Numbered from the stretch's first letter, positions 1 to 5,589 are shown. The stretch is DNA of 6,368 nt from Lachnospiraceae bacterium (GCA_017620055.1 JAFZRD010000212.1:1-6368); one strand, 5' to 3'. Translations and numbers: made by a program. The notes: generated from the letters alone by a model not told the origin.

Positions 1-31
1 ATCCTGAGCCAGGATCAAACTCTCTAAATAA
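1..31 (-). rRNA. rrs: 16S ribosomal RNA, 5' end only (partial)
   Basis: Read on the minus strand, positions 23 to 1 give AGAGTTTGATCCTGGCTCAG and a few more bases, the near-universal start of bacterial 16S rRNA (the site of the common 27F primer). By comparison with the B. subtilis 16S start, where about eight nucleotides precede AGAG, the mature 5' end should lie near position 31; this exact end is an estimate. Only about 31 nt of the gene are present because the window stops here, which is typical of a draft contig broken at a repeated rRNA operon. The gene is downstream of, and co-directional with, all other genes in the window, and its promoter overlaps the end of the YfhO-family gene. 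Confidence 0.96.
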
Positions 32-42
32 ATGTTTGATCC
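12..42 (-). repeat. Inverted repeat joining rRNA leader to the 16S 5' end
   Basis: GGATCAAAC at positions 12-20 and GTTTGATCC at 34-42 are perfect 9-nt reverse complements separated by 13 nt. In the transcript, leader GGAUCAAAC could pair with GUUUGAUCC inside mature 16S, forming a 9-bp hairpin across the mature 5' end. In mature 16S this same segment forms helix 1 and contributes to the central pseudoknot, so the pairing would be a pre-rRNA state only. The complementarity is seen directly; the role is inferred. Confidence 0.6.
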
Positions 43-58
43 AGCAATCTCTTGCTGG
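41..58 (-). other. rRNA leader hairpin
   Basis: A perfect 7-bp stem (CCAGCAA, loop of 4 nt GAGA on the transcript, TTGCTGG) lies about 10 nt upstream of the mature 16S 5' end. It shares two bases (41-42) with the segment that can pair to the 16S start, so the two helices compete at their junction or stack after minor fraying. No T-run follows it on the minus strand, so it is not a terminator. A role in processing or folding of pre-16S is plausible but inferred. Confidence 0.6.
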
Positions 59-124
59 CATAGTTTCGTTTCCGAATAAATCTTTTAATCTGGAATTTTC
101 GGGTTTGGTTGGTTGTACTATTTC

Positions 125-139
125 ATTTTCAAGGTGCTC
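125..139 (-). promoter_or_regulatory. boxA-like antitermination element of the rRNA leader
   Basis: The minus strand reads GAGCACCTTGAAAAT, close to the rRNA boxA of Gram-positive bacteria (TGYTCTTTGAAAAC) and related to E. coli TGCTCTTTAACA. BoxA binds NusB/NusE and lets polymerase pass through untranslated rRNA without Rho termination. Its place, about 35-50 nt after the predicted start and well before 16S, fits that role. It differs from consensus at a few bases, so this is a probable rather than certain match. Confidence 0.5.
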
Positions 140-180
140 TTGCCGCACAAAAACAACACTGCTTTTATAGCGGCTTTACT

Positions 181-227
181 AATATATCATCGCATTTATG
201 CCTTGTCAACGGATTTTTTTAAAAAAA
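181..227 (-). promoter_or_regulatory. rRNA operon promoter with A/T-tract, inside the 3' end of the YfhO-family gene
   Basis: On the minus strand, TTGACA (209-204) is followed by a 17-nt spacer and TATATT (186-181). The spacer ends in TGA, giving an extended -10 TG motif. Upstream, 214-227 is a perfect TTTTTTTAAAAAAA tract, placed where a UP element would be contacted by the polymerase alpha subunits. The first transcribed base is likely G174 or A175; initiation with G would fit the NTP-sensing typical of Bacillota rRNA promoters. The -35 box and the tract fall within the last codons of the YfhO-family gene (residues F-L-K-K-S-V-D-K), and the stop codon (198-196) is inside the spacer. Confidence 0.88.
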
Positions 228-2778
228 CCACACAAAATGCGGCAAGAAACGACAGGATTGAAATCGGACCGCCAACAAGCAGCCCTTTCGGGATGTATCG
301 AAGGTCAAGTTCATGTTCTCCGGGAGAGATCTTGACGGCCATAAGCGCATCCAGTACTTTGACCGGTTTGACCTTCTTTCCGTCGACTTTCACGTTCCAG
401 TCATCCTCATAAGGAACGGAGAACACAAGGTACTCGGCCGAATCCGCAACATTGGCTTTCGCCGTAAGATGCGAGCTTGTGATTTTCGATACATTGACGT
501 GTGTTGAAACGGCATCTTTGTACCAGGCCTTCAGAACCTGTTTACTCTCATAATAGAAATATGCATTGTCGATCTCGAGCGTATCGGAGTCGAGATCGAA
601 CCTGATGCTGACCTCTTCTCCGGGAGCATAATATCCTCCCTCCCGCACGGACCAGCTGTAATCATCGAAATAGTTTCCTTTAACGTCTCCGTTTATGAAC
701 AGCGTCGCTTCCTGCGGCTCGGGCGCGTCAAAGTACATATATATGAAGTTATCGCTCGTGATCGACAGGATATACTCAACACTCGCATCCTTGGAAGGAT
801 CGTCTCTTGTATATATATTATCTTTTTCGGTCACGTTGTTAAGCTTTATTTCCGAGACCCTTACCGGTCTGTATATCTCATAGTTCGTTTCCGTGAAGCT
901 GCTCGCCATATCGTTCTGAAGCTTGAAGGGATCCTTCTGGTTCATGTTGATGCGCTTTATGTCGTCATCCATGCCGAACCCGAGGGAAAGCGCATACGGA
1001 TTGAGGAATATCCTGTTGTCACCTTCCGTATACAGATTTTTGTAAGGCTTGCACGTTTCATCGAACTGGGACAGCAGATACTTGACTCCCATGAAACAGT
1101 CGGCAAAGCCTGTGCTCGCGTCCCCGTAAAACGCCCAGTTGACGTTGTTCCTGAAACCAAGCCTTCCCATGAACTCCTTAACCTGATCGGTCTCGCACGA
1201 ACTGAAATGGGACAGTCCGTTGTATGCGAACATCATCGGGTCGTTATGGCTGCGTCTGAACAGTTTATCCATCCTGAAGAATGAGGAATCCTGATCATTT
1301 ACGTATGTTACGAGCGACTCGGTGGAATCTATGTAGTTTTTGTATGTCTCAAGACTCTCCTCATCCGCGAACCGGTCTTCGTAATACGCCTCCACGGATG
1401 TAAGGCCGTTATAGAAACTGTCCGCAAACTGAAGAACTATGAGTCCTGCCAGCGCCGGAATGACGTATCGGTTCTTTTCGTTCATGGCAACGACAAGGAT
1501 AAGCGATACGCCCACCGCGATACCGGTTACAAGGATCGATCTGATACCGACATACTGACTCTTTATCATATACAGGTATGCCGAATACAGAGCAAAGATG
1601 ACTACTATTATGTTGGCGCTCATTTTTTTGAACCCGTCCTTTATGCGGACGAATCCGGCATATCCGACAAACAGTATCAGGAACGAGAACAGAAACGAAT
1701 TCCTGTACGGGAATCCTATAGGATGTGCGAATCCGTGCCAGACGACATTCAGCGCATCTATCCAGTATCCGACAAAGAGAAATACAAACAGAACGAAAGC
1801 AAATATCTTCTCCCTGATCTTTATCGTTCTGTTTGCAAAATAGAAGAAAACGAAAAGGACCGAAACGATCCCTGTGTATATTATCGGAAGACCGTCGGAG
1901 ATATTTCCGCGAAACGAACCCGAATAAACTCCCGAGAAGAATTCGGATACGCGGAACGTCCCCGCAAATGACAGACCCTTAAGGACCGCTTTCTTCTGAC
2001 CCTGCAAAGATGACAGGACGCTGAAAAGGGAAAATGCGGATATGCCAACGGCAAGAAGCGTGGAATACAGTACGGTCCATGCATTCCTGATCCTGTCGAC
2101 CGCGTTTTTGTATTCGATGATCCCCGAAGCCATAAAACAAAGAAAAAACGCCGCAGTGAAAATGAGGATCATGTAACCGATATAGTAATTCGAAATGACG
2201 GCAAGCGCCGCGGAGAATATATATACCGCACTCGGTCTGCGGAACTTCATCGTCTTGTACAGCCCAAGAATGACAAGAGGCAGCATCATGACACTGAAGA
2301 AATAGTGGATGCAGTTGATATATGCCACATTGAATCCCATGAGGGCATATGCGGTCGAGAAAATGAGTGATGAATAGCGGCTTCCCCAAAGGGCGCGGAG
2401 CATAACGTAGAATGACAGCCCCATGAACCCGCTCATGATGATGAGCATCACGGCTATACCGATCGGAAGTATATCGTTCGGGAAAAGCATCAGGATAAGA
2501 AAGAAAGGATTGAACAGGTAATATGACGCAAAGCCCATCATATCCCCGCCGAAGGTCTTTGAGAATGTATAGAACATATCGTTGTTACCGAAGAACACCG
2601 ACTTCATGTAACCGATATAATCAACGAACTGGTATCTCATGTCCGCCACAAGGATCGATACTTTTCCGAAAGGCGCAAAATCACCTGCGATAAAGATGAG
2701 CAACATGATAAGTGCCGGAACCGTAAACGCCAGCAGCGAGATCACCGTATTCTTCTCAAATTTCCTGAATTCTTCCAT
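196..2778 (-). CDS. YfhO-family multi-pass membrane protein (GT-C-like glycosyltransferase)
   Basis: This 860-residue protein has a hydrophobic N-terminal half with about 12-13 predicted membrane segments (roughly residues 11-32, 102-125, 135-152, 158-175, 183-218 as two, 236-256, 297-314, 324-340, 361-376, 388-404, 412-430, 438-452). A large extracytoplasmic region (about 455-830) and a final membrane helix (831-853) follow. Family signatures are the first-loop motif SILVADMRYQFVDY (41-54, with acidic D46 where GT-C enzymes often keep a catalytic Asp), FSKTFGGDMMG (72-82), and a membrane-proximal beta domain with VPYEDDWNVKVDGKKV (788-803) and ISPGEHELDLRYIPKG (817-832). Family knowledge: B. 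subtilis YfhO transfers sugar from a lipid carrier made by CsbB onto lipoteichoic acid. The substrate here is unknown. The ATG at 2778 starts 14 nt after the TSCPD gene and has no clear Shine-Dalgarno sequence, suggesting coupled translation. The TAA lies in the rRNA promoter spacer, with no terminator between. Confidence 0.9.
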   Translation of the reverse strand: MEEFRKFEKNTVISLLAFTVPALIMLLIFIAGDFAPFGKVSILVADMRYQFVDYIGYMKSVFFGNNDMFYTFSKTFGGDMMGFASYYLFNPFFLILMLFPNDILPIGIAVMLIIMSGFMGLSFYVMLRALWGSRYSSLIFSTAYALMGFNVAYINCIHYFFSVMMLPLVILGLYKTMKFRRPSAVYIFSAALAVISNYYIGYMILIFTAAFFLCFMASGIIEYKNAVDRIRNAWTVLYSTLLAVGISAFSLFSVLSSLQGQKKAVLKGLSFAGTFRVSEFFSGVYSGSFRGNISDGLPIIYTGIVSVLFVFFYFANRTIKIREKIFAFVLFVFLFVGYWIDALNVVWHGFAHPIGFPYRNSFLFSFLILFVGYAGFVRIKDGFKKMSANIIVVIFALYSAYLYMIKSQYVGIRSILVTGIAVGVSLILVVAMNEKNRYVIPALAGLIVLQFADSFYNGLTSVEAYYEDRFADEESLETYKNYIDSTESLVTYVNDQDSSFFRMDKLFRRSHNDPMMFAYNGLSHFSSCETDQVKEFMGRLGFRNNVNWAFYGDASTGFADCFMGVKYLLSQFDETCKPYKNLYTEGDNRIFLNPYALSLGFGMDDDIKRINMNQKDPFKLQNDMASSFTETNYEIYRPVRVSEIKLNNVTEKDNIYTRDDPSKDASVEYILSITSDNFIYMYFDAPEPQEATLFINGDVKGNYFDDYSWSVREGGYYAPGEEVSIRFDLDSDTLEIDNAYFYYESKQVLKAWYKDAVSTHVNVSKITSSHLTAKANVADSAEYLVFSVPYEDDWNVKVDGKKVKPVKVLDALMAVKISPGEHELDLRYIPKGLLVGGPISILSFLAAFCVVFLKKSVDKA

Positions 2779-2792
2779 TTATGACAACAGGC

Positions 2793-3047
2793 TTATCTGC
2801 TCGCGGAATATGCTTCCCTTACTGCCTTTGCAAACTGGTCGGCACAGGATGTGCCTCTACCGTTACAGTCGTTTCCGAGAAGCTTGCTTTCGATCTCGGA
2901 TACACTCATTCCGTTGCAGAGCTTTGAAATGGCCTTAAGATTTCCGTTACATCCTCCGGAAAAAGAAATGTTTGTGATTATATCCCCGATGATATCAAAA
3001 TCGATCTGTTTGGAACAAACTCCGTTCGGCTGATATGTGTAATGCAT
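2793..3047 (-). CDS. Small TSCPD-domain protein (TIGR03905-like), function unknown
   Basis: An 84-residue soluble protein with the layout I recall for the TIGR03905/TSCPD family: an N-terminal YTYQPNGVCSKQI segment (3-15), a central SFSGGCNGNLKAISKL (28-43), and a C-terminal CNGRGTSCADQFAKAV (61-76). Four cysteines sit at family-typical places (C11, C33, C61, C68) and could bind a metal; C44 is extra. The name-giving TSCPD motif is here TSCAD, with Pro replaced by Ala at residue 69. TSCPD domains also occur at the C terminus of some vitamin B12-dependent ribonucleotide reductases, but the role of the stand-alone form is not established. The start at 3047 was chosen because AAGGAGG (3060-3054) lies 6 nt upstream; a longer reading to 3095 would translate the terminator hairpin and lose the family N terminus. 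The YfhO-family gene follows after 14 nt. Confidence 0.85.
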   Translation of the reverse strand: MHYTYQPNGVCSKQIDFDIIGDIITNISFSGGCNGNLKAISKLCNGMSVSEIESKLLGNDCNGRGTSCADQFAKAVREAYSASR

Positions 3048-3053
3048 ATATTT

Positions 3054-3060
3054 CCTCCTT
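3054..3060 (-). promoter_or_regulatory. Ribosome binding site of the TSCPD gene
   Basis: The minus strand reads AAGGAGG, a full-consensus Shine-Dalgarno sequence, 6 nt before the ATG at 3047. It fixes the start of the small gene and is the strongest such site in the window. It lies directly after the T-rich tail of the terminator-like hairpin. Confidence 0.85.
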
Positions 3061-3090
3061 ATAACAACAAAGATGGCATTACCTGCCATC
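3061..3090 (-). terminator. Terminator-like hairpin after tRNA-Ser
   Basis: On the minus strand, GATGGCA (3090-3084), a 5-nt loop and TGCCATC (3078-3072) form a perfect 7-bp stem, followed by TTTGTTGTTAT. The U-tract is interrupted by two G residues, so termination may be incomplete. It lies 26 nt downstream of the tRNA 3' end and just before the TSCPD ribosome binding site, a sensible place to end tRNA transcription. I see no convincing separate promoter for the TSCPD and YfhO genes, so partial readthrough here may supply their mRNA. Confidence 0.55.
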
Positions 3091-3115
3091 CTCATCCTAC
3101 CGGTGAATCACGAAA

Positions 3116-3203
3116 CGGAGAAAGAGGGATTTGAACCCTCGCGCCGGTTGCCCGACCTACACCCTTAGCAGGGGCGCCTCTTCAGCCTCTTGAGTATTTC
3201 TCC
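3116..3203 (-). tRNA. trnS: tRNA-Ser (anticodon GCU, reads AGC/AGU)
   Basis: The 88 nt fold as a class II tRNA on the minus strand: acceptor GGAGAAA/TTTCTCC, D stem CTC/GAG, anticodon stem CGCCC/GGGTG with loop CTGCTAA, and a long variable arm GTCGG/CCGGC closed by a GCAA tetraloop. The T arm is GAGGG-TTCAAAT-CCCTC. The anticodon GCT occupies 3169-3167. The discriminator base is G (3116), the serine identity base. The next bases are TTT, so the CCA end is not encoded and must be added by tRNA nucleotidyltransferase. The gene has its own consensus promoter upstream and a terminator-like hairpin downstream. Confidence 0.97.
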
Positions 3204-3246
3204 AAATTGCCAAAGTCTTGCATACCAAGTATTCGTCAGCCAAGTC

Positions 3247-3276
3247 ATTATATATAATGAACGGGGCTATTGTCAA
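3247..3276 (-). promoter_or_regulatory. Promoter of tRNA-Ser
   Basis: On the minus strand, consensus TTGACA (3276-3271) and TATAAT (3252-3247) are separated by 18 nt. Initiation would fall near 3240, giving a leader of about 37 nt before the tRNA. The -35 box starts 12 nt after the fumarase beta stop codon, and no terminator separates them, so the upstream operon probably reads into the tRNA as well. The -10 box lies within a 16-bp perfect palindrome (3245-3260). Confidence 0.85.
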
Positions 3277-3287
3277 TATTTCGTTGG

Positions 3288-3809
3288 TCAGTATAAACAT
3301 CCCCCGTGACAGTCCATCACAACGATGACCGGAAAATCACGGACGGTCAGTTTTCTGACTGCTTCGGTACCAAGATCTTCATATGCGATGACCTCCGAAG
3401 AGGTGATGCATTTACTAAGGAGCGCACCGGCACCGCCCACTGCAGCGAAATACGTTACTTTGTTCTTTATCATGGAATCCTTAACAGCCTGTGTCCTCTT
3501 GCCTTTTCCTATCATACCGGTCTGTCCGAGATCCATCAGCGCCGGCGCATATTTATCCATACGGCTTGCCGTTGTGGGTCCCGCGGATCCGATGATGCGG
3601 CCTTCCCTTGCGGGCGACGGTCCCATGTAGTATATAGTCTGATCCTTTATGTCAAAAGGAAGATCATCTCCCGCCTCAAGCGCTTCCGTCATCCTCTTGT
3701 GTGCGGCATCCCTTGCCACATATACGGTTCCGGACAGATATACGTAATCGCCGGCCTTAAGTGTTTCCGATACGCTTTTGTCGAACGGGACACTGATATG
3801 CTTGTCCAT
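3288..3809 (-). CDS. Class I fumarate hydratase, beta subunit (C-terminal domain)
   Basis: A 173-residue protein of the family whose partner carries the iron-sulfur cluster; together they reversibly hydrate fumarate to L-malate. Visible signatures are AGDYVYLSGTVYVARDAAHKR (within 19-39), DQTIYYMGPSPA (56-67), IIGSAGPTTASRMDKY (72-87), GMIGKG (98-103) and TYFAAVGGAGALL (119-131). The start at 3809 is one nucleotide after the alpha stop codon and is supported by GAGGAA (3822-3817) 7 nt upstream. An in-frame ATG at 3842 would overlap alpha and lacks support. The tail ends in DCHGGCLY, with a Cys-x3-Cys pair I do not recall as typical. L(+)-tartrate dehydratase TtdB is a close relative and cannot be excluded. 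Naming of split fumarase genes is inconsistent, so no symbol is given. Confidence 0.92.
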   Translation of the reverse strand: MDKHISVPFDKSVSETLKAGDYVYLSGTVYVARDAAHKRMTEALEAGDDLPFDIKDQTIYYMGPSPAREGRIIGSAGPTTASRMDKYAPALMDLGQTGMIGKGKRTQAVKDSMIKNKVTYFAAVGGAGALLSKCITSSEVIAYEDLGTEAVRKLTVRDFPVIVVMDCHGGCLY

Positions 3810-3810
3810 C

Positions 3811-4653
3811 TTATATTTCCTCGGTGATGTGCCTGTTAACATGACAGCAGATGTTGACGGCTACGGGCAGACCCGCGATATGCGTCGGATATGTGTTGAT
3901 ATTGACGGCAAATGCCGTTGTCTTTCCGCCGAGTCCCGCAGGACCTATGCCAAGTTCATTGATCTTACGGAGCATCTCCTCTTCGAGATCTTTTACATAG
4001 CCGATATCCGAATGTGTTCCCGCCGGCCTTGTGAGAGCCTCCTTGGCCATAAGGGCACATTTCTCGAATGTTCCGCCGATCCCGACTCCAACGACCATGG
4101 GCGGGCACGCGTTCGGACCGGCATCTTTTACTGCGGTCAGTATCGCATCCTTCACTCCCTCGATCCCGTCGGCGGGCTTGAGCATAAACACGCGGCTCAT
4201 GTTTTCCGAGCCGAAGCCCTTCGGCGCGAGCGTGATATTCACTTTATCTCCGGGAACTATTTCGAAATGAATGACAGCAGGAGTATTGTCTTTGGTATTG
4301 ATGCGTTCTATCGGATCGGCAACAACGGACTTACGCAAAAATCCGTTCGTATATCCGCGTCTTACTCCTTCGTTTACGGCATCGCTTATATTTCCGCCTG
4401 TAAAATGCACATCCTGGCCGACCTTCAGAAAGATGACCGCCATTCCGGTATCCTGGCATATGGGGATCATCTCTTCTTTGGCTATATCAAGGTTTTCCTT
4501 GAGCTGTCCGAGTATCTTTTTTCCGATATCCGATGTCTCATCATCATAAGCCCTGTACAGACATTCTTTCATATCATCGGAAAGCTCATGACAAACCTTT
4601 ATGCACATCCGTTCCACGGTGTCGGTGATTGTTGCTGCGGATATCTCTCTCAT
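3811..4653 (-). CDS. Class I [4Fe-4S] fumarate hydratase, alpha subunit
   Basis: A 280-residue protein, the usual length for the alpha subunit of two-subunit, oxygen-sensitive fumarases of anaerobes. Three cysteines in the expected contexts should hold the [4Fe-4S] cluster: C66 in MPICQDTG-like IPICQDTG (64-70), C183 in NACPPMVVGVGIGGTFEK (181-198) and C270 in VAVNICCHVNRH (264-275, with an extra adjacent C269). Other family signatures are RKSVVADPI (107-115), DNTPAVIHFEIVPGD (122-136), APKGFGSENM (143-152), GIGPAGLGGKTTA (235-247) and PTHIAGLPVAVN (256-267). The ATG overlaps the upstream glycosyltransferase stop (ATGA, 4653-4650) and has only a weak GAG upstream, so translation is probably coupled. 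The role, in the reductive or oxidative C4 branch, depends on the rest of the genome. A tartrate dehydratase TtdA is the main alternative. Confidence 0.94.
   Translation of the reverse strand: MREISAATITDTVERMCIKVCHELSDDMKECLYRAYDDETSDIGKKILGQLKENLDIAKEEMIPICQDTGMAVIFLKVGQDVHFTGGNISDAVNEGVRRGYTNGFLRKSVVADPIERINTKDNTPAVIHFEIVPGDKVNITLAPKGFGSENMSRVFMLKPADGIEGVKDAILTAVKDAGPNACPPMVVGVGIGGTFEKCALMAKEALTRPAGTHSDIGYVKDLEEEMLRKINELGIGPAGLGGKTTAFAVNINTYPTHIAGLPVAVNICCHVNRHITEEI
3817..3822 (-). promoter_or_regulatory. Ribosome binding site of the fumarase beta subunit
   Basis: GAGGAA on the minus strand lies 7 nt before the ATG at 3809, inside the last codons of the alpha subunit. It decides the start against the upstream in-frame ATG at 3842. 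Confidence 0.8.
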
Positions 4654-5588
4654 TCGTTCTCGTCAAACTCGTCTATGATATAACGCTGTCTTCCCTTAAC
4701 GTCATCATATATTCTCGTGATGTACTCACCGAGCAGACCGCATACGAAGATCACAAGTCCGCCCATGAACCATATAAGGGAAACAAGGCCGTTATTGGAA
4801 TAGTTCTCGCGTTCGTCAAATATCTTCCTGATGCCGTGGATAATTCCCAGCAGTACTCCGAAGGCTGTCATGAATCCTCCGAGGAATGTAACATATTCAA
4901 GAGGTTTGCTCGAGAAACAGAATATTCCGTGGAATCCCATGCGGAATTCTCCCCACAGTCTGTTATACTTGGACACATCCGCTTCTCTTGCCTCCCTGTG
5001 ATATCTGACAGCAGCCTGTTTGAATCCGACATAACTTACCATGCCGCGGAAGAACATGTTGGTCTCCGGCATCTTGCGGATCTCTTCTATGACGCGGCGG
5101 TTGATCAGTCTGAAATCCGCCGTGTCAACGGGTATCTCCACACTTGAGAGGAAATTGATCACGCGGTATGCGGTAAGATCGATGATCTTTCTGATCTTCG
5201 TCTCACCCTGACGGTCGATACGCTGTGCATATACAACGTCATATCCTTCTTTCCATTTCTCAACAAGATCAAGGATGACTTCGGGGGGATCCTGAAGATC
5301 AACGTCTATGACGACACAGATATCTCCCTTACAGTTGAGCACACCGGCCATTGTTGCGGCCGCCTGACGGAATCTCCTGCTCATCGTGATGAGCTTGATG
5401 TTGCGATTCCTCTCCATGTTCTCCTTGATCACTTCATAGGTTCTGTCCGTGGAAGGATCCAGAGAGAAAATGATCTCGTATCTGCATCCGAGCTTTTCGA
5501 CAACAGCCTCTGTCCTATCAAGGAAAGGCTTGATACCGTTCTCTTCGTTATAAACCGGTACGACAATTGAAAGAAAATAATTATCCAT
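4650..5588 (-). CDS. Membrane-anchored family 2 glycosyltransferase (CsbB/DPM1/GtrB-like)
   Basis: A 312-residue protein that should move a sugar from a nucleotide donor onto polyprenyl phosphate at the inner membrane face. The N-terminal GT-A domain (about 1-225) opens with LSIVVPVYNEENGI (6-19) and has SLDPSTDRT (42-50, a variant of the usual VDDGSTDGT). The metal-binding region is DVDLQDPPE (95-103), followed by DTADFRLINRRV (155-166) and FRGMVSYVGFKQ (180-191). Two membrane helices follow (about 231-252 and 268-290), then GEYITRIYDDVKGRQRYIID (287-306), typical of this subfamily. The start at 5588 is preferred: it lies one nucleotide after the gyrA stop with GAGGA 8 nt upstream, and it gives the short N terminus normal for the family; an in-frame ATG at 5639 would lie within gyrA. 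Its stop overlaps the fumarase alpha start. The YfhO-family protein further along is its likely functional partner; sugar and acceptor are unknown. Confidence 0.9.
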   Translation of the reverse strand: MDNYFLSIVVPVYNEENGIKPFLDRTEAVVEKLGCRYEIIFSLDPSTDRTYEVIKENMERNRNIKLITMSRRFRQAAATMAGVLNCKGDICVVIDVDLQDPPEVILDLVEKWKEGYDVVYAQRIDRQGETKIRKIIDLTAYRVINFLSSVEIPVDTADFRLINRRVIEEIRKMPETNMFFRGMVSYVGFKQAAVRYHREAREADVSKYNRLWGEFRMGFHGIFCFSSKPLEYVTFLGGFMTAFGVLLGIIHGIRKIFDERENYSNNGLVSLIWFMGGLVIFVCGLLGEYITRIYDDVKGRQRYIIDEFDENE

Positions 5589-5589
5589 A

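Larger units (their letters stand above)
32..174 (-). other. rRNA operon leader (pre-16S 5' external leader)
   Basis: This stretch lies between the predicted transcription start (about G at 174) and the mature 16S 5' end. It is AT-rich with no credible gene. It holds a boxA-like element (125-139), a perfect 7-bp hairpin (41-58), a segment complementary to the 16S 5' end (34-42), and near the start a GCCGC (174-170) / GCGGC (146-142) inverted repeat with a possible AAAA/UUUU continuation. Such leaders carry antitermination signals and the 5' half of the RNase III processing stem. The 3' partner of that stem, beyond the 16S gene, is outside the window. Confidence 0.75.

Noticed and set aside
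41..58. Leader hairpin as a Rho-independent terminator
   Set aside because: No T-run follows on either strand, and termination just before 16S would make no sense; it is better read as a leader structure.
214..227. T7A7 tract as a programmed frameshift site
   Set aside because: It lies seven codons before the stop with no following stimulatory structure evident, and its position upstream of the -35 box explains it as a UP-like element.
113..412. A 99-codon open frame on the plus strand across the rRNA promoter and leader
   Set aside because: It runs antisense through the leader and the end of the YfhO-family gene, and has no ribosome binding site or recognisable product.
1979..2389. A 136-codon open frame on the minus strand in another phase
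   Set aside because: It lies inside the YfhO-family gene. Its His/Cys/Arg-rich translation is typical of an out-of-frame reading of hydrophobic coding sequence.
3048..3095. N-terminal extension of the TSCPD protein to an ATG at 3095
   Set aside because: The added residues are encoded by the terminator-like hairpin and the ribosome binding site, and the family N terminus begins at the ATG at 3047.
3778..4683. A 301-codon open frame on the plus strand
   Set aside because: It is antisense to the fumarase genes, which show clear family motifs. Its translation has no recognisable domain or coherent composition, so it is a shadow frame.
4629..5147. A 172-codon open frame on the plus strand
   Set aside because: It is antisense to the glycosyltransferase, with no ribosome binding site or family features.
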